Assembly: GCF_014648895.1 (NCBI RefSeq)
Contig: NZ_BMRZ01000002.1
Location: 930,001 to 994,000 of the forward strand
DNA length: 64,000 nt
Source of the DNA: Streptomyces tanashiensis
Lineage (GTDB): Bacteria > Actinomycetota > Actinomycetes > Streptomycetales > Streptomycetaceae
Direction: 5' to 3'
The notes beneath the pieces are model-generated. The model saw only the letters and a list, made by a program, of their open reading frames with translations, made no database searches and was not told where the DNA came from. Below, one piece after another: positions 29,390 through 39,140 of this stretch (the first letter of the stretch is position 1; each line of letters opens with the position of its first letter). The translations under genes and the position numbers were made by a program.

Positions 29390-32300
29390 GAGCTGATCCG
29401 TTCTGTCGCGGTCGCGGTCGTGGTCTGGCTGGTGCGGCGGCGGAGGGCGGGACGGGCCTTCTTCGCCGGCGCGGTCTTCAGGGAGGCGATGTGCTCGGCG
29501 AGCCGGGCGGGGGTGGGGTGCTGGAAGACGTCGCGGATGGTGAGGCGGACGTCGAGGGCACCGGCGATGTGGTTGGTGAGGCGGGCGCCCAGGAGGGAGT
29601 GGCCGCCGTGGTGGAAGAAGTCGTCGTCGATGGTGAGGTCGGCGGTGGTGTCGAGGGTGCGGGCGAAGAGCGAGAGGAGCGTCTCCTCCAGCGGCGTGCG
29701 CGGGGCACGGCCGGCGGAGGCGACGGGGCCGGGCTCGGGCAGGGCGCGCTTGTCGACCTTCCCGTTGGGGGTCAGAGGCAGCCGCTCAAGGACCATGAGG
29801 TGCGCGGGGACCAGGTGCTCCGGGAGCCGCTCCGCCACGTGCCGGCGGATCTCCTGGGGGTGCGTGTCCCCGTCGGAGACGACGTAGGCGGCGAGCTGTT
29901 CGTGGTGGACGGTGACGACGGCCTGGGTGACGTCGGGGTGCGTCAGGAGCGCGGCCTCGGTCTCACCGGGTTCGACGCGGAAGCCGCGGATCTTGATCTG
30001 GTCGTCCGCCCGCCCGTCGTAGTGGAGACGGCCGTGACGGTCGAAGTGGGCGAGGTCGCCGGTCCGGTAGAGACGGCTGCCCACGGGGCCGAGGGGGTCC
30101 GGTACGAAGCGGGTGGCGGTCAGATCGGGCCGGCCCAGGTATCCGTGGGCGAGGCCCTCACCGGCCAGGTACAGCTCACCGGTCACGCCCGGCGCGCACA
30201 GCTTCAGGTGGGCGTCCAGGACGTAGGCGGCCTTGTTCACCAGCGGCGCACCCACCGGGATCAGCGCCTGCGGCTCGTCACCCGCCTCGATGGGATGCGT
30301 CGTGGTGAATCCCATGGACTCGGCCGGTCCGTAGCCGTTGGCGACCCTGATGCCCGGCTTGAGCTGCTGGAGCTTGTGCACGTGCGCCGGAGAGGCCGCC
30401 TCGCCGCCGGTGAAGGCGACGGTGACCGTCTCGAAGGCCTGCGGGTGCTCGTCGACCAGGTAGTTGAACAAGCTCGCCGACAGCTGGAGCATCGTCACCC
30501 CGTGCCGACGGGACAACTCCTCGATCAGCACCGGCTCCGGCCGCTGCCCCGGCTGCAACACCGTCGCACCACCGTGCAGCAGCGCACCCCAGAACTCCAG
30601 GCTGAACGCGTCCCACGACACCGGCGAGCACTGCAGGAACACCTCACCCGCACCGAACAAACCGTACGACTGACCACTCACCGTCGACACCAGATTCCGG
30701 TGCGAGGACAGAATCGCCTTCGGCCGACCCGTCGAACCCGACGTGAACATCAAGCAGGCGGAGTCGTCCGAGCCGAGTGGCAGGCCGAGGTTTCCGGGGT
30801 TGCGGGTGAGCAGTTCGCCCGGGGCCTCGGTGTGTGTCTGCCACGGTCCCGTGACCCGCCCGGCGAGGGCCGGTGCGGTGACGAGGTGGGTGATGCCGGC
30901 GTCCGCCGCCGCGGCGCGGAGCCGCTCGTCGGGGAAGTCCGGGTCGAGGAGCGTGTACGCCGCCCCGGACTTGACCACGGCTATCACCGCCGCCGCGAAC
31001 TCCACCCCGCGCTCCAGCAGCACACCCGCCATGTCGCCACGGCCCAGCCCGTGCGCCCGCAGGTGGTGGGCCCACCGGTTGGCCATGGCGTTGAGCTCCG
31101 CGTACGGCACCTCGCGGTCACCGTCGATCAGGGCCGTCGCCTCCGGACGGCGGGCCGCCTGCTCCTCGAACCGCTCGACGAGGGACGCGTCGCCCGTCTC
31201 GGCGACGGTCCCCGCCCACGGACCGGTCAGGAGCTCACGCTCCGCGCCCGACAGCACCTCCAGGGACGAGAGCGGCAGACCGGGGTCGTCGAGCACCTGG
31301 GACAGCACCTGCCCGAGGACCGACGCCATGCGCCGTACCGACTCCTCGTCGAAGAGCTCGGACGCGAAGAGGATCGCGCCGTGCAGGCGCCGGCCGTCGT
31401 CGGAGCGGAGCAGGAACTCGAGGTCGAACTTGGCCGCCCCGTTCCCCAGGCCGGAGATCTCGGCGGTGCGGACTCCGGGCAGGCGCAGCTCCGGGACGCC
31501 GCCCACTTCGAGGCCGAGGCAGATCTGGAAGAGGGGGTGACGAGCGAGGCTCCGGGTGGGGTTGACCGCTTCGAGGACAAGGTCGAAAGGGGCCTCCTGA
31601 TGGGCGAAGGCGTCCAGGTCCGCCGTACGCACCCGCCGCAGCAGGTCACGGAAGCTCGGGTCACCCGCACTGCTCGTCCGCAGCACCAGCGTGTTCACGA
31701 AGAACCCGACCAGATCCTGCAACGACCGCTCACCACGACCCGCCACCGGCGTACCGATCGCCAGATCCGACCCCGCACCCAGCCTGGTCAGCGCCGCGAC
31801 CAGGGCCGCGTGCACCACCATGAACGGCGTGCACCCTTCCGAACGGGCGAGGACCGCGAGCCGATCGAACAGGTCGGCACCGAGATCGAGTTCGACCTGA
31901 CCGCCCTGGTGCGAGGCCCTGGCCGGCCTCGGGCGGTCCAGATTCAGACCGTGCTGCTCCGGCAGACCCTCCAACGCGCCACGCCAGTAGGTCACCTCCC
32001 GGCCCAGCACACTCCCGGGGTCGTCCGCCGAGCCCAACACCCGCCGCTGCCACGCCGCGTAATCCGCGTACTGCACGGCCAAGGGTTCAAGAACCCGGCC
32101 CTCGGCCCCCGCGACCCGGGCCTCGTAGGCCTTCTGCAGATCCGCGAAGAACACACCGTTCGACAGACCGTCCGTCGCGATGTGATGCACCACCAGCGAC
32201 AGCACCACCGAACCGTCACCCAGCTCGAACACCACCGCCCGCAGGGGAAGATCGACCGCCAGATCGAAGACACGAGCGGCGAGCCGCGCCAGCTCCGCGG

Positions 32301-35300
32301 CCAGATCGGAGGCGGCGATGCTCCGGCGTTCCACCGAGACGCGCGCACGCTCCGGAGGCAGGACCCGCTGGCGCGGCTCCCCGTCCACCGACGCGAACAC
32401 CGTCCGCAGCGGAGCATGCCGCTCCACCACGTCGCTCAGCGCGGACTCCAGCGCCTGGACGTCCAGCCCGCCCTCGCACCGCACCACCATCGGCACGTTG
32501 TAGGCCGCGCTGTCCGCCTCCAGTTGAGCCAGCAGCCACAACCGCCGCTGGGCGAACGACGCCGGAACCAGTTCCCCGGCCCCCTCCCCCGCGACCAGCG
32601 GCGGGAGCGCCTCCCCCTCGCCCCGGCCGGCGACGAGCTCGGCGAGGCCCGCCACCGTCGGACGACCGAACACGTCCCGGATCGTCAACCGTGCGCCCAG
32701 CGCCTCGGCGATGTGATTCGTCAGGCGCGCCGCGCGGAGCGAATGGCCGCCGTGGTGGAAGAAGTCGTCGTCGATGGTGAGGTCGGCGGTGGTGTCGAGG
32801 GTGCGGGCGAAGAGCGAGAGGAGCGTCTCCTCCAGCGGCGTGCGCGGGGCACGGCCGAGGGAGGCGACGGGGCCGGGCTCGGGCAGGGCGCGCTTGTCGA
32901 CCTTCCCGTTGGGGGTCAGAGGCAGCCGCTCCAGCAGGATGACGTGGGTGGGAACGAGGTGCTCGGGCAGCCGGTCGGCCACGTGCCGGCGGATCTCGTC
33001 GGGCTGCGTGCCCTCGTCGGCGACGATGTACGCGGCGAGTTGTTCGTGGTGGACGGTGACGACGGCCTGGGTGACGGCCGGATGGTTGAGGAGGGCGGCC
33101 TCGGTCTCACCCGGCTCGACGCGGAAGCCGCGGATCTTGATCTGGTCGTCCGCCCGCCCGTCGTAGTGCAGCTGACCGTACTGGTCGAAGTGGGCCAGGT
33201 CTCCCGTCCGGTACAGCCGGTCACCGGCCGCCGCGAAGGGATGCGGTACGAAGCGGGTGGCGGTCAGATCGGGCCGGCCCAGGTATCCGTGGGCGAGGCC
33301 CTCACCGGCCAGGTACAGCTCACCGGTCACGCCCGGCGCGCACAGCTTCAGGTGGGCGTCCAGGACGTAGGCGGCCTTGTTCACCAGCGGCGCACCCACC
33401 GGGATCAGCGCCTGCGGCTCGTCGCCGGGCTCGACGGTGTAGGTGGTCGTGAATCCCATGGACTCGGCCGGTCCGTAGCCGTTGGCGACCCTGATGCCCG
33501 GCTTGAGCTGCTGGAGCTTGTGCACGTGCGCCGGGGAAGCCGCCTCGCCGCCGGTGAAGGCGACGGTGACCGTGTCGAAGGCCTGCGGGTGCTCGTCGAC
33601 CAGGTAGTTGAACAAGCTCGCCGACAGCTGGAGCATCGTCACCCCGTGCCGACGGGACAACTCCTCGATCAGTATCGGCTCCGGCCGCTGCCCCGGCTGC
33701 GACACCGTCGCACCACCGTGCAGCAGCGCACCCCAGAACTCCAGGCTGAACGCGTCCCACGACACCGGCGAGCACTGCAGGAACACCTCACCCGCACCGA
33801 ACAAACCGTACGACTGACCACTCACCGTCGACACCAGATTCCGGTGCGAGGACAGAATCGCCTTCGGCCGACCCGTCGAACCCGACGTGAACATCAGGCA
33901 GGCCACGTCATCAGCGCTCAGGTCCGTGCCGACGTTCTCCCCGCTGAGTTCCGCCAGCTGCTCGGGGGAGCAGGAGGCCGTGTCCCAGGGTCCGTCGAGG
34001 CGTGCGGCGAGGCGGGGTTCGCTCACCAGGACGCTGATGCCGGCGTCGGTCGCCGCCGAGCGGAGCCGCTCGTCCGGGAAGTCCGGGTCGAGGAGCGTGT
34101 AACCCGCCCCCGCCTTGACGACCCCGATCACCGCCGCCGCGAAGTCGACCCCGCGCGACCACAGCACGCCCGCCATGTCGCCGCGGCCGAGGCCGCGGGA
34201 CCGCAGGTGGCGGGCCCAGCGGTTGGCGGCGGCGTTGAGCTCGGCGTAGGTGACCTCGCCCGCCTCGTCGACGAGCGCGACCCCGTCGGGGAACCGTGCC
34301 ACCTGCTCCTCGAACCGCTCCACGAGCGTCGTGTCCACCGCGTCGGCGGCCGGCCCGGCCCACCGGCCCGTCAGCAGCTCGCGCTCCGCCGCCGACAGCA
34401 CCTCCAGTTCGGACAGGCGCAGACCGGGCTCGTCGAGGATCTGGACCAGTACGCCGCCGAGGACTGTCGCCATCCGCCGTACCGTGGCCTCGTCGAACAG
34501 CTCCGCCGCGAAGAGCACGGTCGCCCGCAGCTCCTTCTCGTCGTCGGAGCGGAGGAAGAACTCCAGGTCGAACTTGGCGGATCCGCTGGCGAACTTCTCG
34601 ACCGGGCCGGTCCCGAGTCCGCTCAGTTCGAAGGCGGGGCCTCCGTCGGACTCCAGGCCGAGGCTGATCTGGAAGAGGGGGTGACGAGCGAGGCTCCGGG
34701 TGGGGTTGACCGCTTCGAGGACGAGATCGAAGGGGGCCTCCTGATGGGCGAAGGCGTCCAGATCCGCCGTACGCACCCGCCGCAGCAGGTCACGGAAGCT
34801 CGGGTCACCCGCACTGCTCGTCCGCAGCACCAGCGTGTTCACGAAGAACCCGACCAGATCCTGCAACGACCGCTCACCACGACCCGCCACCGGCGTACCG
34901 ATCGCCAGATCCGACCCCGCACCCAGCCTGGTCAGCGCCGCGACCAGGGCCGCGTGCACCACCATGAACGGCGTGCACCCTTCCGCCCTCGCGAACGCGG
35001 TCACCCGCTCGAAGAGGTCCTCGCCGAAGCCGACCTCGACCTGACCGCCCTGGTGCGAGGCCCTGGCCGGCCTCGGGCGGTCCAGATTCAGACCGTGCTC
35101 CTCCGGCAGACCCTTCAGTGCCCCGCGCCAGAAGTCCACCTCCCGGCCCAGCACGCTTCCGGAGTCGTCCGCCGAGCCCAACACCCGCCGCTGCCACGCC
35201 GCATAGTCCGCGTACTGCACGGCCAGAGGGTCGAGGACACGTCCCTCGACGCCCGCGACCCGGGCCTCGTAGGCCTTCTGCAGATCCGCGAAGAACACAC

Positions 35301-38300
35301 CGTTCGACAGACCGTCCGTCGCGATGTGATGCACCACCAGCGACAACACCATCGAACCGTCACCCAGCTCGAACACCACCGCCCGCAGCGGAAGATCCCC
35401 GGTCAGGTCGAAGACACGTCCTGCCGCCGCTGCCAACTCCTGCTCCAGCGCGTGGTCTTCGATCCGGAGCCAGTCCACGGAGACGCGCGCACGCTCCGGA
35501 GGAAGGATCCGCTGGCGTGGCTCCCCGTCCACCGACTCGAACACCGTCCGCAGCGGAGCATGCCGCTCCACCACGTCGCTCAGCGCGGACTCCAGCGCCG
35601 CACGGTCCGGGGCGCCCGCCAGGCGTATCGCCATCGGTACGTTGTAGGCCGCGCTGTCCCGCTCCAACTCCGCGAGCAGCCACAGCCTCCGCTGGGCGAA
35701 CGACGCCGGCGCGGTGTCTCCGGCCCCCTCCCCCGCGACCAGCGGCGGGACGGCGGCCCGTGCGCCGCCCTGCTCCGCGAGCAGCTCGGCGAGGCCCGCC
35801 ACCGTCGGACGGCCGAACACGTCACGGATCGTCAGCCGGATGCCGAACGCGTCGGCGATGTGGTTCGTCAGCCGCGCCGCGAGCAGGGAATGGCCGCCGA
35901 GGGCGAAGAAACTGTCGTCGACGCCGACGGGGCCGGCCGTGTCCAGGGTCCGGCCGAACAGCGCGGCCAGGATCTCCTCGGTCTCGTCGCGCGGTGCCCG
36001 GTGCGTGCCCACGGGGGCCGTCGGTGCCGGGAGCGCCCGCTTGTCGATCTTGCCGTTGGGGGTGACGGGCAGGCGGTCGAGTACGGTCAGGTAGGTGGGG
36101 ACGAGGTGTTCCGGCAGCAGGTCGGCGACGTGCCGGCGGATCTCGTCGGGGTCCGCTGCGGCGTCCGCACCGCCGTCCGCGTCGACGTCCGTGACGACGA
36201 CGTAGGCGGCCAGCCTCTTCTCGTGGACGGTGACGACGGCCTGGGTGACCCGAGGGTGGGTCAGGAGCGCGGCCTCGGTCTCACCGGGCTCGATGCGGAA
36301 GCCACGGATCTTGATCTGGTCGTCCGCCCTGCCCTCGTAGAGGAGGCGTCCGTCCCGGTCGAAGCGGGCCAGGTCCCCCGTCCGGTAGAGCCTGCCGCCC
36401 GCCGGGCCGAAGGGATCCGGTACGAAGCGGGTGGCGGTCAGGTCCGGCCGGCCCAGGTACCCGTGGGCGAGGCCCTCGCCCGCCACGTACAGCTCGCCCG
36501 TCACGCCGGGCGGGCACAGGTTCAGCCGGGCGTCCAGGACGTAGGCCGGCTTGTTGACCAGGGGGGTGCCGATCGGGATCACCGCGTGCGGCTCGTCCCC
36601 GGCCTCGATGGTGTGGGTGGTCGCGTAGATCATGACCTCGGCGGGTCCGTAGCCGTTGAGGACGGCGATGCCGGGCCTGAGCCGCTGGAGCTTGTGGACG
36701 TGGGCCGGGGAGGCCGCCTCGCCCACCGTGAAGGCGGTGGTGACGGTGTCGAAGGCCTCGGGGTGTTCGTCCGTGAGGTAGTTGAAGAGGGTGGCGGACA
36801 GCAGGAGCGTCGTGACGCGGTGCCGGCGCGCCAGTTCGGTCACGAGGGCCGGCTCGGGCTTCTGGCCCGGCTGGAGGACCGCCGTGCCGCCGTGCAGGAG
36901 GGCACCCCAGAACTCCAGGCTGAACGCGTCCCAGGACACCGGCGAGCACTGGAGGTAGACCTGGTCCGGGCCTGCGGGGAGGTAGGGCTGGCCGATCAGG
37001 GTCGCCACCAGGTTGCGGTGGGAGGACAGGATGGCCTTGGGCCGGCCGGTCGAGCCCGAGGTGAACATGAGGCAGGCGGGGTCGTCGGGGCCGAGCGGAA
37101 GGCCGAGGTTGCCGGGGTGGCGGGTCAGGAGCTCGCCGGGGGCCTCGGTGTGGGTGGCCCAGGGGCCCTCGACGCGCTCGGCGAGCACCGGGCGGGTGAC
37201 GAGGTGGCTGATGCCGGCGTCGGTGGCCGCCGAGCGCAGCCGGTCGTCGGGGAAGTCCGGGTCGAGGAGCACATGGGCGGCGCCGGTCTTCAGGACGGCG
37301 AGCAGGGCGGTGGCGAAGCGGGTGCCGCGCTCGAAGAGGACGCCGGCCATGTCGCCTCGCCCGAGACCGCGGGACCGCAGGTGGCGGGCCCAGCGGTTGG
37401 CGGCGGCGTTGAGCTCGGCGTAGGTGACCTCGCCCGCCTCGTCGACGAGGGCGACCCCGTCGGGGAACCGTGCCACCTGCTCCTCGAACCGCTCGACGAG
37501 CGTGGTCTCCACCGTGTCGGCCACGGGCCCGGCCCACCGGCCCGTGAGGAGCTCGCGCTCCGCCGCCGACAGCACGTCGAGCTCGGCGACGCCGCGTTCG
37601 GTGGGCCGCTCGCCGGCGAGGGCGGTGGTGAGGAAGGCGGCGAACCGGTCCTGGTGGCCGGCGACGGCCGTCACGTCGACTCCTTCGACCGGGGTGTCGA
37701 AGTCGATGCGCAGGCCGTTCGCCGCGCCCAGGTCGAGAACGGCGACGCTGAGGTCGTCGACCGGGCCGTTGCTCACGTTGTGGTTGACCGTCGGGTGGCC
37801 GCACACGGTGAGCTCCGCGTGGAAGCCCATGATGTTGAGGACGGGTGTGGCCAGTCTGCGGGCGCCGTCGATGAGGCCGGCGTCGCGGCACAGGTCCTCG
37901 TACCGGGTCATCTGGTGGCGCAGGCCGTGCTTGACCTCGGCTCCCACGGAGCGGACGAGTGCGCCGAGCGAGTCCTCGGGGCGGACCCGGAGCCTCAGCG
38001 GGACCACGTTCGACGACATGCCCGGGGTGCTGCGCGCCCGTCGGGACGTCCTGCCGGTCACGGGCAGGGCGATCATCAGCTCCGTCTGTCCGGTGACGCG
38101 GTGCAGGTAGGCCGCGAACAGCGCCACGAGGAGGACGGACCAGGAGGCGCGCTCACCGCGTGCGACGGTACGGAGGCGGTCGGCGTCCGCCGGGGACACC
38201 CGTACGCTCCGCCGGGCGAAGGGCAGGCCGCCTTGCGCGGCCCGCAGCCGTCCGGTGCCCCGGACGAGCCCCGCGGGGGCGTCGGGCGCGCCGGCGAGGT

Positions 38301-38931
38301 GCTCCCGCCAGGCGGCGCGCTCGGCGGCGGCCTCCTCGGACTCCCGGTACTCCGCGTCCTCGGCCAGCAGTTCGGCGAGGCTCCCGAAGGGGGAGGGCCC
38401 CCAGGGGTCTCCGGCGACGGCCCGCTCGTACAGCTCGATCAGGCGCGACAGTGCCATGGAGACGCCCACGCCGTCGACGACCAGGTGGTGGAAGCCGTAG
38501 AAGTAGAAGTACCGCTCCTCGCCGAGTCTGATCAGCGCGCAGCGGACCGGCGGCCGGGAGGTGAGGTCGAACGGGGCGGTGATCAGCGCGTCGATCAGCC
38601 GCCAGGCCTCGCCCTCGGGGTCGTCCGCGGCGCTCACGTCGGTGAAGGGCAGGCTGCGCGTGCCGGCGTCGGCGTCGACGACCTGCCACACCTGCTCGCC
38701 GTCGTCCTCGAAGCGGCTGATGCGGAGGAAGTCGGCCTCCTCGACGAGCCGGCGCCAGGCGGCCGCCATCAGCCCCGCGTCCACGGGGCCGTTGATCTCG
38801 CGGCACTCGGCGACGTTGTACTTCACGCCGGTGGGGTCGAGGGCGTGTGCCGTCCAGATGTCACGCTGGGCCACCGAGAGCGGCAACCGGACGGCAGCCG
38901 GAGCGGGTGCGACGGGCGTGTCGAACGGCAT
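29386..38931 (-). CDS. NRPS1: C-A-T-C-A-T-C-A-T synthetase
   Basis: A 3181-residue three-module synthetase. C1 ~1-440, A1 ~455-955, T1 ~970-1040; C2 ~1060-1485, A2 ~1500-2000, T2 ~2015-2085; C3 ~2105-2530, A3 ~2545-3045, T3 ~3060-3130. C1 (FHHLVVDGVGVSMAL) resembles the N-terminal C domains of EntF/DhbF-type proteins and needs an upstream donor; C2 and C3 have HHIATDG. Specificity residues read DALLFVGIYK for A1 and an identical DALQFGGGFK for A2 and A3; I cannot match these to a known substrate, but modules 2 and 3 should add the same residue. Module spacing is 3144 bp with near-identical DNA tracts. AGGAG precedes the start. No epimerase domain. Confidence 0.95.
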   Translation of the reverse strand: MPFDTPVAPAPAAVRLPLSVAQRDIWTAHALDPTGVKYNVAECREINGPVDAGLMAAAWRRLVEEADFLRISRFEDDGEQVWQVVDADAGTRSLPFTDVSAADDPEGEAWRLIDALITAPFDLTSRPPVRCALIRLGEERYFYFYGFHHLVVDGVGVSMALSRLIELYERAVAGDPWGPSPFGSLAELLAEDAEYRESEEAAAERAAWREHLAGAPDAPAGLVRGTGRLRAAQGGLPFARRSVRVSPADADRLRTVARGERASWSVLLVALFAAYLHRVTGQTELMIALPVTGRTSRRARSTPGMSSNVVPLRLRVRPEDSLGALVRSVGAEVKHGLRHQMTRYEDLCRDAGLIDGARRLATPVLNIMGFHAELTVCGHPTVNHNVSNGPVDDLSVAVLDLGAANGLRIDFDTPVEGVDVTAVAGHQDRFAAFLTTALAGERPTERGVAELDVLSAAERELLTGRWAGPVADTVETTLVERFEEQVARFPDGVALVDEAGEVTYAELNAAANRWARHLRSRGLGRGDMAGVLFERGTRFATALLAVLKTGAAHVLLDPDFPDDRLRSAATDAGISHLVTRPVLAERVEGPWATHTEAPGELLTRHPGNLGLPLGPDDPACLMFTSGSTGRPKAILSSHRNLVATLIGQPYLPAGPDQVYLQCSPVSWDAFSLEFWGALLHGGTAVLQPGQKPEPALVTELARRHRVTTLLLSATLFNYLTDEHPEAFDTVTTAFTVGEAASPAHVHKLQRLRPGIAVLNGYGPAEVMIYATTHTIEAGDEPHAVIPIGTPLVNKPAYVLDARLNLCPPGVTGELYVAGEGLAHGYLGRPDLTATRFVPDPFGPAGGRLYRTGDLARFDRDGRLLYEGRADDQIKIRGFRIEPGETEAALLTHPRVTQAVVTVHEKRLAAYVVVTDVDADGGADAAADPDEIRRHVADLLPEHLVPTYLTVLDRLPVTPNGKIDKRALPAPTAPVGTHRAPRDETEEILAALFGRTLDTAGPVGVDDSFFALGGHSLLAARLTNHIADAFGIRLTIRDVFGRPTVAGLAELLAEQGGARAAVPPLVAGEGAGDTAPASFAQRRLWLLAELERDSAAYNVPMAIRLAGAPDRAALESALSDVVERHAPLRTVFESVDGEPRQRILPPERARVSVDWLRIEDHALEQELAAAAGRVFDLTGDLPLRAVVFELGDGSMVLSLVVHHIATDGLSNGVFFADLQKAYEARVAGVEGRVLDPLAVQYADYAAWQRRVLGSADDSGSVLGREVDFWRGALKGLPEEHGLNLDRPRPARASHQGGQVEVGFGEDLFERVTAFARAEGCTPFMVVHAALVAALTRLGAGSDLAIGTPVAGRGERSLQDLVGFFVNTLVLRTSSAGDPSFRDLLRRVRTADLDAFAHQEAPFDLVLEAVNPTRSLARHPLFQISLGLESDGGPAFELSGLGTGPVEKFASGSAKFDLEFFLRSDDEKELRATVLFAAELFDEATVRRMATVLGGVLVQILDEPGLRLSELEVLSAAERELLTGRWAGPAADAVDTTLVERFEEQVARFPDGVALVDEAGEVTYAELNAAANRWARHLRSRGLGRGDMAGVLWSRGVDFAAAVIGVVKAGAGYTLLDPDFPDERLRSAATDAGISVLVSEPRLAARLDGPWDTASCSPEQLAELSGENVGTDLSADDVACLMFTSGSTGRPKAILSSHRNLVSTVSGQSYGLFGAGEVFLQCSPVSWDAFSLEFWGALLHGGATVSQPGQRPEPILIEELSRRHGVTMLQLSASLFNYLVDEHPQAFDTVTVAFTGGEAASPAHVHKLQQLKPGIRVANGYGPAESMGFTTTYTVEPGDEPQALIPVGAPLVNKAAYVLDAHLKLCAPGVTGELYLAGEGLAHGYLGRPDLTATRFVPHPFAAAGDRLYRTGDLAHFDQYGQLHYDGRADDQIKIRGFRVEPGETEAALLNHPAVTQAVVTVHHEQLAAYIVADEGTQPDEIRRHVADRLPEHLVPTHVILLERLPLTPNGKVDKRALPEPGPVASLGRAPRTPLEETLLSLFARTLDTTADLTIDDDFFHHGGHSLRAARLTNHIAEALGARLTIRDVFGRPTVAGLAELVAGRGEGEALPPLVAGEGAGELVPASFAQRRLWLLAQLEADSAAYNVPMVVRCEGGLDVQALESALSDVVERHAPLRTVFASVDGEPRQRVLPPERARVSVERRSIAASDLAAELARLAARVFDLAVDLPLRAVVFELGDGSVVLSLVVHHIATDGLSNGVFFADLQKAYEARVAGAEGRVLEPLAVQYADYAAWQRRVLGSADDPGSVLGREVTYWRGALEGLPEQHGLNLDRPRPARASHQGGQVELDLGADLFDRLAVLARSEGCTPFMVVHAALVAALTRLGAGSDLAIGTPVAGRGERSLQDLVGFFVNTLVLRTSSAGDPSFRDLLRRVRTADLDAFAHQEAPFDLVLEAVNPTRSLARHPLFQICLGLEVGGVPELRLPGVRTAEISGLGNGAAKFDLEFLLRSDDGRRLHGAILFASELFDEESVRRMASVLGQVLSQVLDDPGLPLSSLEVLSGAERELLTGPWAGTVAETGDASLVERFEEQAARRPEATALIDGDREVPYAELNAMANRWAHHLRAHGLGRGDMAGVLLERGVEFAAAVIAVVKSGAAYTLLDPDFPDERLRAAAADAGITHLVTAPALAGRVTGPWQTHTEAPGELLTRNPGNLGLPLGSDDSACLMFTSGSTGRPKAILSSHRNLVSTVSGQSYGLFGAGEVFLQCSPVSWDAFSLEFWGALLHGGATVLQPGQRPEPVLIEELSRRHGVTMLQLSASLFNYLVDEHPQAFETVTVAFTGGEAASPAHVHKLQQLKPGIRVANGYGPAESMGFTTTHPIEAGDEPQALIPVGAPLVNKAAYVLDAHLKLCAPGVTGELYLAGEGLAHGYLGRPDLTATRFVPDPLGPVGSRLYRTGDLAHFDRHGRLHYDGRADDQIKIRGFRVEPGETEAALLTHPDVTQAVVTVHHEQLAAYVVSDGDTHPQEIRRHVAERLPEHLVPAHLMVLERLPLTPNGKVDKRALPEPGPVASAGRAPRTPLEETLLSLFARTLDTTADLTIDDDFFHHGGHSLLGARLTNHIAGALDVRLTIRDVFQHPTPARLAEHIASLKTAPAKKARPALRRRTSQTTTATATERISS
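30101..30758. repeat. Homogenised A3-domain tract, copy of 33245-33902
   Basis: This ~660-bp segment encoding the A3 substrate-pocket region is almost identical in DNA to 33245-33902 in A2, exactly 3144 bp away, with only scattered differences (the main one around 30275-30300). The corresponding part of A1 (36.4-37.1 kb) is clearly diverged. It ends at the A3 core motif. Confidence 0.85.
31522..31841. repeat. Homogenised C3-domain tract, copy of 34666-34985
   Basis: About 320 bp of the C3 coding region match 34666-34985 in C2 nearly base for base at the same 3144-bp offset, then diverge abruptly on both sides. Together with the A-domain tract and a further match around 29601-29760 / 32745-32904, this marks modules 2 and 3 as a recent duplication or the target of gene conversion. 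Confidence 0.85.
33245..33902. repeat. Homogenised A2-domain tract, copy of 30101-30758
   Basis: Partner of the A3 tract 3144 bp away; encodes the A2 pocket with the same specificity residues. Boundary on the upstream side coincides with the conserved [12 protein letters not shown] motif. Confidence 0.85.
34666..34985. repeat. Homogenised C2-domain tract, copy of 31522-31841
   Basis: Partner of the C3 tract; encodes the segment from LFQISLGLE back through GCTPFMVVHAALVAALTRLG. Divergence resumes immediately beyond it. Confidence 0.85.
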
Positions 38932-39036
38932 GAGGGGCTCCTGTGGAAGTCACGACAGAGGAGGGAGAGGGAGGACGCGGGTGGGGCGGTCGCGGCCGGG
39001 GCAGTCGCCATACAACCCGTGGGCCGGTGCCGTGAG

Positions 39037-39110
39037 CGGCAGTTGGTCCGGCGGTACGGCAGCGGTTCCGCGGCGGGGCGGCAGTCGGGCGGCAGCGGTT
39101 CCGGCAGTCG
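39037..39110. promoter_or_regulatory. Direct CGGCAG repeats at helical spacing upstream of NRPS1
   Basis: Five CGGCAGNNG copies start at 39037, 39057, 39079, 39090 and 39102, giving steps of 20, 22, 11 and 12 bp, all near multiples of one DNA turn. A weaker GGGCAGTCG copy is at 38999. They lie 100-180 bp upstream of the NRPS1 ATG, between it and the XRE regulator stop. Tandem direct repeats on an 11-bp period are the hallmark of SARP operators, and a SARP gene is nearby. Confidence 0.5.
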
Positions 39111-39140
39111 TGGGGAACCCGCCGGGGGCCGGAGTGCCGG

